The notes under the pieces are model-generated. The model was given only the letters and a program-made list of their open reading frames with translations. It did not search any database and had not been told where the DNA came from. Source: Dongia_A sp035274225 (GTDB lineage: Bacteria > Pseudomonadota > Alphaproteobacteria > Dongiales > Dongiaceae). Taken from it: DNA of 31,802 nt. The stretch is taken from the NCBI GenBank assembly GCA_035274225.1, contig DATEOK010000275.1, forward strand, positions 1-31,802, given 5' to 3'. Positions 7,935 through 14,327 of the stretch are shown here, in pieces; position 1 is the stretch's first letter, and each line of letters opens with the position of its first letter. The position numbers were made by a program, and so were the translations under genes.

Positions 7935-8348
7935 TCAGTGCGGGTCGGCCTTTTCCACCATGATCCGTTGGCCGTCACGGGCGAAGAAGAAGCCTTCGTT
8001 CAGCACCAGGGGCTCGGCTTTCACGCGTTGCTCGATCGCGCGTAGCACGACCCGCGCGGCGGCATCGTCCAATGGCCCGCCATCCACGTTCACCGGGAAG
8101 AAGGATGCGCCATCCCATGGCACGCCGGTGCTGTCGAACAATGCCACCATGTCCGACCAATCGCTTTTCGTTTCCGTCACGTTGAGGCAGGTGAATACCA
8201 GCGGCGTCACCGAGCGTTCGCCGATCTCCACCAGGGCGACCAGGACCGTGAATGCGCCGCGGTCGGCGAATTCGTCCTCGATCCAGGCTTTGAACTCGGG
8301 GGACAATATCCACCCACCTTCCGCCCACCGTACGTCCTCATGATGCAC
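7935..8348 (-). CDS. Hypothetical protein
   Basis: I do not recognise this 137-residue protein. It begins with GTG (8348) and reads MHHEDVRWAEGG; no ATG is available near the start. It has no signal peptide or membrane segment, is acidic overall, and has a hydrophobic, strand-like core (FTVLVALVEIGERSVTPLVFTCLNV), suggesting a small alpha/beta soluble protein. It converges on the flavin monooxygenase gene with a 12-bp gap. One base upstream of its start is the stop codon of a 28-codon C-terminal remnant, so it was probably the downstream partner of a gene now lost. Coding status rests on the sensible composition and the coupled position; moderately sure. Confidence 0.55.
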   Translation of the reverse strand: MHHEDVRWAEGGWILSPEFKAWIEDEFADRGAFTVLVALVEIGERSVTPLVFTCLNVTETKSDWSDMVALFDSTGVPWDGASFFPVNVDGGPLDDAAARVVLRAIEQRVKAEPLVLNEGFFFARDGQRIMVEKADPH

Positions 8349-8349
8349 C

Positions 8350-8436
8350 CTATTCGAAGAAGCCTTTCGGCGTCTCGCCCTTCAGGAACGGCTCGACGAA
8401 GGTGACCAGCAGGTGTGCTACTTCATCGCCCGTGCG
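8350..8436 (-). pseudogene. 3' remnant of an unidentified gene upstream of the hypothetical protein
   Basis: Read on the minus strand, this stretch is open for 28 codons and ends TFVEPFLKGETPKGFFE-stop, a protein-like C-terminus. The stop is one base before the GTG of the next gene, the usual spacing of coupled genes. Further upstream the frame is closed by TGA (8437-8439) and no start or coding signal follows. I cannot assign the parent family. It may instead be chance, as it is short. Confidence 0.35.
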
Positions 8437-8656
8437 TCATCGTGCCGATTGAAAGACAGCAACGCTCATGACGACTTCATCACCGCACGCATGAATGCTC
8501 TGTCACACAACCGACCCTGGAAGGGTGACCTGGAAGCCGGCTGCCGTTTGAGAAGAGTCTCTTTCGCTGACCATGGCGGGGGCGTAAGGTTCAGGGTAAT
8601 CGCTCTCCCCGTCATTAGCATTTGATACTTTTGACGTTGTTATGGAGGAATTTTCC
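8437..8656. other. Non-coding gap upstream of the sensor gene
   Basis: No convincing gene is seen. A short open frame at 8413-8625 (+) has no ribosome binding site and unconvincing composition. The right-hand part must hold the promoter of the sensor/Crp operon, but I see no clear -35/-10 pair. The only clear signal is the ribosome binding site at 8644-8649. Confidence 0.5.
8644..8649 (+). promoter_or_regulatory. Ribosome binding site deciding the sensor gene start
   Basis: GGAGGA followed by a 7-nt spacer and GTG at 8657. The in-frame ATG at 8642 lies immediately before and overlaps this site and has no site of its own, so the GTG is the better start. Confidence 0.75.
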
Positions 8657-11002
8657 GTGGCCGCATTCGGTCAAGTGAGCGCATCCGAACCGAGAGACCT
8701 CGCAGCGGATCGAGACGTCATCTTCACTCGATTTTTTGACCCCGAATTGGACGCCCGGTATCTCGAGCGGGAGATCATTCCCGCGATCTACCGCAGGAAA
8801 AAGGCGACCGACCAGGTCCGCGTCTGGGTGATGGATTGCGGCGGTGGCGAAGCCGCCTACTCGCTGGCGATGCTGCTGTCCGAGGCGAACATCGCGCTGC
8901 GCGCGCATCTGAAGGTCACCGTCTTCGCCACCGATACGGACCCGGCCAAACTGGCAGCCGCACGAAGCGGCCGCTTTGACACGGCCATCGCACGGGACGC
9001 GGCGGCCGACCGCCTGGGCCGATGGTTCGTTGCCGACGATGATGGCTATACCGTCGGCAAGGAACTCCGCAGCACCTGCATTTTTTCGATCCATGACCTG
9101 ACCCAGGACGTTCCGTTTTCGCATATGGATCTGATCTGTTGCGGCAACGTGCTGTGGCGCCTTTCCCCGGAGCTGCAGGACAAGGCGGTCCCGCTGTTGC
9201 ACTTCGCGTTGTCCGCCGGTGGCTATCTGCTGCCCCTCGCCGGCGAGTGCATGGCACGCCATCCCAAGCTCTTTGAGCTGGCGCCGGGTGCCAGGGGCAC
9301 CTATGCACGGCTGGACGGCGGAAGGCGGTTTTTCCCGGCCTACCCGTTGTCGTCGCACCCGGAAGTCTCACTCGACGGGTTAAGTGACCCGGCGCCGAAC
9401 GCAGAACGGGATACCCAAAACCATCAAGTTCACTGGTTGCAAAGCGAGTTGCGTCTGACCAAGGACCGGCTGCGATCCACCATCGAGCAGCTGCGCGCGG
9501 CGAACCGCAATCTGCAATTCTCCAATGAAGAATACCAGTCGCTGAACGAAGAGCTGCGCTCGACCAACGAAGAGCTGCAGTGCTCCAAGGCGGAGTTGCA
9601 AGCCGTCAACCGCGAACTGGGGATGGTGAACGGCGAGTTGTCCCACCGCATCGAGGAGTCGCGGAGGACGAATTGCGATCTCAGGCACTTGCTCAACAGC
9701 ACCCGCATCAGCACGCTGTTCCTGGATCGGCAACTCCAGATCACGCGCTTTACGCCGGCGATTACCGAGATTTTCCACGTCATGGAGTCCGACGTCGGAC
9801 GCCCGATCACGGATATCGCCTGCGAGCTGCCCTATGACTCCCTGCCGAACGATGTGGCGCAGGCTATCCGCACCTTGAGCGTGGTCGAGCGCAAGATCAG
9901 CAATCCCGCGGACGGCGGACACTACTTTGTCCGGGTGCTGCCTTACCTCGATGCGGACAACGTCGTCGCCGGCGCCGTTCTCACCTTCCAGGATATTTCG
10001 ACGATCGTGCACGCCGAAGCGGCGCTGCGGCAATCGGAGGAGCGGTTCCGCGCTGTCGCGAACAGCGTGCCGGCAGCACTCTTCACCGCCGATGCCGAGA
10101 TGGCATGGACCTATGTCAATCCGCGCTTCTATGAGTTTACCGGGCTGCCCGAGGGCTCTGCTCTCGCCGCGGGATGGCTGGCCGCCGTCCACGCCGCGGA
10201 TCGCGACGAGGTCGAGCGGCGCCTCGCTCGGGCGCGGCTGTACAATGCCGACTTCGAGTGCGAGTTCCGCCTGCGTGATATCGCGCGCGGCCATCGATGG
10301 TATTTCCTGCGTGCCACGCGGAATCCCGACCAAGCGGACAACTGTGCCGGATGGACCGGATCTCTGCTGGACACCCATGACCGGCACATTGCGGAGACCC
10401 GGCAGCGGCTGCTGTTCGTCGAGCTGCAGCGTCGGGTGAAGACCATTCTCGGCACGGTCCGCTCCATCGCCGGCGATACCAAGGGCAACAGCCATTCCCT
10501 GGACGATTTCTTTGCGCACTTCGACGGCCGGCTGAATGCGCTCGCGCGGGCACATGCCTCGATCGCACGGCACGCGGACCTTGACGTCGACCTGGAGGAA
10601 TTGCTGTCCGAAGAGATTCTCACGCATGCAGTGGGATTCGAGGATCGCGTGCTGCTATCCGGTCCTGCGGTGCGCGTCGATGAGCGTGTGGGCCAGGCGC
10701 TCGGCCTCGCCGTCCACGAGCTGACGACCAATGCGCTCAAATTCGGCGCTCTTGCCAAGTCAACGGGACGCGTCGAGGTGTCCTGGACTCTTTTCGCCGA
10801 GGACGATCAGCACATCCGTCTGGAATGGAACGAACGAAACGTCGCAGTGGTCGATCCAAATCCACGGCGCGTCGGCTTCGGGCGTGATTTCCTGGAAAGG
10901 CGATTGGCGGCCGAGCTCGACGCGAGCACCCGGCTGGAGTTTCAGCCAGGCGGCATACGCTTTACCATCGATTTCCCCCCCCCGCTCACTTCCTGCCCGT
11001 AG
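8657..11002 (+). CDS. CheR-PAS-PAS-HWE family sensor protein, phosphoacceptor His missing
   Basis: Cytosolic signalling protein of 781 residues with no membrane segment. Residues about 20-240 form a CheR-type SAM-methyltransferase domain without the usual N-terminal CheR helices and without CheB. Its SAM loop reads DCGGGEA where active CheR has a CSTGEE-like motif, and CRN is CGN, so activity is doubtful. Residues about 260-344 are a strong coiled coil rich in LNEELRSTNEEL-type repeats, linking to two PAS domains (about 345-455 and 457-575). The C-terminus is an HWE-type kinase: the ATP-binding half is intact (VHELTTNALKFGAL, LEWNE, VGFGRDFLERRL), but the dimerisation motif, normally ELxHRVKN, reads ELQRRVKT with Arg592 at the His position. 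It may be a pseudokinase or an allosteric partner. Its stop lies within the ribosome binding region of the Crp-like gene, so the two form an operon. Confidence 0.9.
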   Translation: MAAFGQVSASEPRDLAADRDVIFTRFFDPELDARYLEREIIPAIYRRKKATDQVRVWVMDCGGGEAAYSLAMLLSEANIALRAHLKVTVFATDTDPAKLAAARSGRFDTAIARDAAADRLGRWFVADDDGYTVGKELRSTCIFSIHDLTQDVPFSHMDLICCGNVLWRLSPELQDKAVPLLHFALSAGGYLLPLAGECMARHPKLFELAPGARGTYARLDGGRRFFPAYPLSSHPEVSLDGLSDPAPNAERDTQNHQVHWLQSELRLTKDRLRSTIEQLRAANRNLQFSNEEYQSLNEELRSTNEELQCSKAELQAVNRELGMVNGELSHRIEESRRTNCDLRHLLNSTRISTLFLDRQLQITRFTPAITEIFHVMESDVGRPITDIACELPYDSLPNDVAQAIRTLSVVERKISNPADGGHYFVRVLPYLDADNVVAGAVLTFQDISTIVHAEAALRQSEERFRAVANSVPAALFTADAEMAWTYVNPRFYEFTGLPEGSALAAGWLAAVHAADRDEVERRLARARLYNADFECEFRLRDIARGHRWYFLRATRNPDQADNCAGWTGSLLDTHDRHIAETRQRLLFVELQRRVKTILGTVRSIAGDTKGNSHSLDDFFAHFDGRLNALARAHASIARHADLDVDLEELLSEEILTHAVGFEDRVLLSGPAVRVDERVGQALGLAVHELTTNALKFGALAKSTGRVEVSWTLFAEDDQHIRLEWNERNVAVVDPNPRRVGFGRDFLERRLAAELDASTRLEFQPGGIRFTIDFPPPLTSCP

Positions 11003-11012
11003 GAGATAACCT

Positions 11013-11765
11013 ATGATGCAGCACCGGCAAGACATCGGCGACAGTGCGTACCTCCGCCGCTCGACGGCACCGTTCGTGAACTGGTTGAAGTCCTGGGGCC
11101 GCCCGACCGACAAGGAGGAGCAATTTGCCGAGACACTGCAATCCGACCTGCACGCCTTCGCCGCCGGCACGCAGGTCTACCGTGAAGGCGATGCCGCGGT
11201 GCGGCCCTGGATCGTCGCCAGCGGTTGGGCATGCCGGGTTCGTACCCTGCTGGATGGGCGCCGGCAGATTATCAGCTTCTTCCTGCCCGGGGATTCGATC
11301 GGCGTGCTGGACATTCAACATCCAGCCGCGCAGTGCACGATCGTAGCCATCACCGACCTCGAGTTGCTCAATGCGGCGCGGGTGGTCGAAACGATCGCAA
11401 GTCCCGATGCAAGCATGCCGAACGTCATCGAGGCCTTCAGGAAGGAGCCGATCCGGCGCCGGGCGCGACAGCTCGATCACATCCTGCGGCTGGGCCGGCT
11501 GACGGCCCTGGAACGTACGGCGCATCTACTCCTGGAGTTGAACGACCGCATGTCGGTGGCCGGCCTTGCTCACAACGATCGGTTCGCGCTGCCCCTCACC
11601 CAGTCGCAGCTGGGCGAAACGCTGGGCCTCAGCCTGGTTCACGTCAACCGCACCATGCAGCAACTGCGTCGCGACGGCCTGATCGAGTTGAAGTCGGGTT
11701 GGGCAACCATCCTGGATCGCGAGCGCATGGAGCTGCTGTGCGACTACCGGAAGGTCGTGGCCTGA
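11013..11765 (+). CDS. Crp/Fnr family transcriptional regulator
   Basis: 250-residue regulator with an N-terminal cyclic-nucleotide-type beta-roll (about residues 35-150: AGTQVYREGD, RRQIISFFLPGDSIG) and a C-terminal winged helix-turn-helix (LTQSQLGETLGLSLVHVNRTMQQLRRDGLIEL, about residues 190-225). No Fnr-type N-terminal cysteine cluster is seen, and the ligand pocket does not look like a cAMP site, so the effector is unknown. AGGAG directly after the sensor stop, 7-8 nt before the ATG, is the ribosome binding site; ATG at 11016 is an equal alternative. Operon arrangement suggests it acts with the PAS/HWE protein, possibly as its output, though no phosphorylation link is known for this family. 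Confidence 0.92.
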   Translation: MMQHRQDIGDSAYLRRSTAPFVNWLKSWGRPTDKEEQFAETLQSDLHAFAAGTQVYREGDAAVRPWIVASGWACRVRTLLDGRRQIISFFLPGDSIGVLDIQHPAAQCTIVAITDLELLNAARVVETIASPDASMPNVIEAFRKEPIRRRARQLDHILRLGRLTALERTAHLLLELNDRMSVAGLAHNDRFALPLTQSQLGETLGLSLVHVNRTMQQLRRDGLIELKSGWATILDRERMELLCDYRKVVA

Positions 11766-11772
11766 TCGAAGA

Positions 11773-11803
11773 AAGCGGCGAGGTTGGAACAACCTCGCCG
11801 CTT
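11773..11803. terminator. Perfect 14-bp hairpin between convergent genes
   Basis: Arms AAGCGGCGAGGTTG (11773-11786) and its exact complement (11790-11803) enclose a 3-nt loop GAA. It starts 7 bp after the Crp-like stop and lies ahead of the converging HicB-like gene. No T-run follows on either strand, so it may act as a rho-independent-like stop for both genes or mainly protect the 3' end. Confidence 0.6.
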
Positions 11804-11835
11804 GCGATCGACGCTTCGGGGGGAAGGGTCGTCGA

Positions 11836-12174
11836 TCAGGGTTGCAGGTAACCGAGCATCGGCCACAACGGAACCATGGTCACAACGGCTTCATTCAAGA
11901 CGATGCCGTTGGACTTGAACCAATCCCGGTCGGATTCAATCTGCATCAGGCTGCGCGGCATCGGAAGATTGTCGCCCTTCACGGCGGCGCAGCGGGCCAG
12001 CGCTGCCGTCGCGGCATAGGTCGCATCCTGCACGGTGAAACCGCGCGCTTCGCATCCGGACACATCCGGGAACAGCACGCGCCACTCGCCGATTTCGGTT
12101 GGCAGCAGCAGGGCGACGTAGTGCGTCAGTGGATGCTGGGGGTCGCTGCGACGCAGCGGTGCGATGTTGTTCAT
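11836..12174 (-). CDS. HicB-like antitoxin-fold protein (orphan)
   Basis: 112-residue protein whose first 60 residues carry the HicB signature: a beta-strand start (HYVALLLP), WRVLFPDVSGCEARGFTVQDATYAATAALA, then NLPMPRS. GGGGAAGG 5 nt upstream of the ATG is a good ribosome binding site. HicB proteins are RNase-H-fold antitoxins that block the HicA mRNA interferase. No HicA-sized gene is found on either side, and the C-terminal half (about residues 75-112) shows no recognisable DNA-binding helix. It may be a solitary regulator or a stand-alone HicB-fold protein rather than an active toxin-antitoxin partner. Confidence 0.72.
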   Translation of the reverse strand: MNNIAPLRRSDPQHPLTHYVALLLPTEIGEWRVLFPDVSGCEARGFTVQDATYAATAALARCAAVKGDNLPMPRSLMQIESDRDWFKSNGIVLNEAVVTMVPLWPMLGYLQP

Positions 12175-12342
12175 GGTTGCCTTCCCCAGCCGTTTCTTAT
12201 CGCTTGTGATCTTAGGTCACGGCTTCCGGCGGCAACAACTTCATATGATAAAGCCTGAATAATTTATTTGGCGACGAGCTCCGACTATCCGAAAGAACCG
12301 CGTGAACGATCGCGCCGAACATCGCGTATTCTGAACGCTGGT

Positions 12343-14193
12343 TCAGACTGGCACTGGATCGCCTGCGGCGGAGGCGATCGGACCAGGATCAACCAACCTT
12401 TCAGGCGCCGGCCTGCGCTCGAATGGCTGATCGCGGGCGGCATCTCCATCCAGGAAGCATCGGCACCAGACTTCCAGGCTGAGAAGGGGCCACAGAATAT
12501 CGCTGTTGTCGGCGATCCCGTTTTGATGCTCCCCATAAAGCTGTCTGACGGCGGCGTAGTTGAGGAATGACCGGCGCCGGTCCTCGAGCAGCAGGCCCCG
12601 GAACATGCGGCCCAGCGCGCCATGACCTCGCAGCCAGCGCGCGACCGGCAAGCCGAATCCCCGCTTCTGCCGCCGGAGCACCGATTGCGGCAGGCATGCC
12701 TTGCCGATGTCCTTCAGCACCCGCTTCCGATCGTCGCGCGCGATCTTCTGATCGTCGGAGAGGGCCAGCGCGACATTGACCAGCCTGCTGTCGAGATAGG
12801 GCACGCGGATTTCCAGATTGGCCGCCATTCCCATCTTGTCCTGACGCAGGAGCAGGCTTGGGAGGTGATGATGCAGATCGTAGAGCGTCAGCTGTTGCGC
12901 GGGACTGTCCTTGAGAACGGACTGAGCGAAGGCCTGTCGTTCCGCCCCCACATCGAATGCGCGATCCCAAAACACCGCGTTCGCAAGCGCAATGCTGTTG
13001 ACCCGGTTGGACCCCGCCAGCCGTGCCGCGGTCGGTTGTTCGCGCAGAAAGCGGACGTGCCGCTTGTATCCGCAGAACAGCTCATCCGCGCCCTCGCCCG
13101 AGAACAGCACCGTCACCGACTTGCGCGCCTGGACCGCCAGCAGCATCAGCGGCACCGTATTGGGGTGATTGACCGGCTCATCCAGGTGTTGCGTTGCCTT
13201 GTGCAGCGACCCGGCGAAGGCTTCGTCATCGAACCGGATCTCGCGATGGATTGTCTTCGCGGCCCTCGCCGCATCGCGCGCATAGCTGAATTCTCCCCAG
13301 CTGCGCTCATGAGGGCCGATGCAATAGGAGTGCAGCTCATAATCCTTGGGGAGAACCCTCCGCATCAGGCGCGCCAGCAGGCTTGAATCCAGTCCGCCGC
13401 TTAGCTGGATGCCGACCGGCACGTCAGCCGGCGCATGTTCCGTCACGCTGGCATGCAACGCCTCTCGGAGTTCCCCCGGCGTCGCGTATCGATCATTCAG
13501 GTCGGGAGCCTCGGGCTGCCAGTAGGTATGTCGCTGGATGCTGCCGCGTCCTATGTCGTAGACGAGCAGTTGGGCCGGCGCGACTTTCCTGATTCCCTCG
13601 AACATCGTCCGCGACCCGGTCAGCGACCGATAGCAGGTGAATTCGTGCAATGCGGATTCGTCCAGAGTCGGCCGCACGCCCGGAAGAAGCAGCAAGGGCT
13701 TGACCTCGGAACTCCACGCGAACCAGTCGTCGCTGTTCAGATAGTAGAGCGGCTTGATTCCGAGATGATCGACGCCGAGCACGATCTGGTCGCCGTCCTT
13801 GTCCCAGAGGCCGAACGCGAACATGCCGCGAAGCTTGTCGACAAAGCGCCGGCCCCACCGTGAGTAGGCGTACAACAGCGTTTCCGTATCGGATGCCGTG
13901 CGGTAGTTGAAGTGTTTCGCCAGCTCGGCCTTGAGAGCGAGGTGATTGTAGATCTGGCCGTTGAATGTCAGGACCGCCCGAGACTGCGGGCTCGCAAAGG
14001 GCTGATCGGAGCGCGCATCGAGATCCAGGATTCGGAGCCGCGTATGGGCTAGCGTGATGTTCGAGACCCGATGGACGCCGCTGCCCTCGCCGCCGCGGTG
14101 GGCGATCGTCGCCATCATCCTCCGGCAGAGCTTGTCGTGCTCCGTGTCACCGAGGCGACGTCTCTTGTCGACGAAACCCAGGACCCCGCACAT
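12343..14193 (-). CDS. asnB: Asparagine synthase (glutamine-hydrolysing)
   Basis: 616-residue class II asparagine synthetase. The start is fixed by Cys2: ATG-TGC at 14193 begins MCGVLGF, whose Cys is the glutaminase nucleophile after Met removal; AAGGGAT lies just upstream. The frame stays open further upstream, but this would bury the Cys. Residues 1-210 are the glutaminase domain (NGQIYNH; HRGGEGSG, where most homologues have RGPD). The synthetase domain follows with the ATP pyrophosphatase loop SGGLDSS at 265-271, FSGEGADELFCGY and RQDKMGMAANLEIRVPYLD. It makes asparagine from aspartate, glutamine and ATP; paralogues of this size also amidate other carboxylates in capsule or peptide pathways. 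It lies 134 bp downstream of a giant BTAD regulator on the same strand. Asparagine synthetase is the default; a specialised amidotransferase role is possible. Confidence 0.9.
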   Translation of the reverse strand: MCGVLGFVDKRRRLGDTEHDKLCRRMMATIAHRGGEGSGVHRVSNITLAHTRLRILDLDARSDQPFASPQSRAVLTFNGQIYNHLALKAELAKHFNYRTASDTETLLYAYSRWGRRFVDKLRGMFAFGLWDKDGDQIVLGVDHLGIKPLYYLNSDDWFAWSSEVKPLLLLPGVRPTLDESALHEFTCYRSLTGSRTMFEGIRKVAPAQLLVYDIGRGSIQRHTYWQPEAPDLNDRYATPGELREALHASVTEHAPADVPVGIQLSGGLDSSLLARLMRRVLPKDYELHSYCIGPHERSWGEFSYARDAARAAKTIHREIRFDDEAFAGSLHKATQHLDEPVNHPNTVPLMLLAVQARKSVTVLFSGEGADELFCGYKRHVRFLREQPTAARLAGSNRVNSIALANAVFWDRAFDVGAERQAFAQSVLKDSPAQQLTLYDLHHHLPSLLLRQDKMGMAANLEIRVPYLDSRLVNVALALSDDQKIARDDRKRVLKDIGKACLPQSVLRRQKRGFGLPVARWLRGHGALGRMFRGLLLEDRRRSFLNYAAVRQLYGEHQNGIADNSDILWPLLSLEVWCRCFLDGDAARDQPFERRPAPERLVDPGPIASAAGDPVPV

Positions 14194-14226
14194 GCCTATC
14201 CCTTTCCGCCCCCATCCGGCCTGGGA

Positions 14227-14242
14227 ACATCTTCCAAGATGT
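14227..14242. promoter_or_regulatory. Inverted repeat upstream of asnB
   Basis: ACATCTT-CC-AAGATGT, a perfect 7-2-7 inverted repeat ending 34 bp before the asnB start codon. The position fits an operator overlapping the promoter or a leader hairpin. No known regulator matches this site from memory. Confidence 0.4.
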
Positions 14243-14327
14243 GACCGCTTTGCCACTCTCCGCAGCCAGAAGGTAGCCGCCGATTGGCGGGAAGAAAGCA
14301 CGTTACGGTAATCCCGGACCGACGTGG

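Noticed and set aside
8413..8625. 70-codon frame (+) upstream of the sensor gene
   Set aside because: No ribosome binding site, atypical composition and no similarity I recognise.
12331..12379. Two small inverted repeats around the asnB stop (CTGAAC-N4-GTTCAG and GATCGCCT-N7-AGGCGATC)
   Set aside because: The first overlaps the stop codon and the second lies inside the coding 3' end; they may shape the transcript end, but no T-run follows and chance is likely.
14277..14290. CCGCC-GATT-GGCGG short hairpin after the giant regulator
   Set aside because: Only a 5-bp stem with no T-run; too weak to call a terminator in GC-rich DNA.
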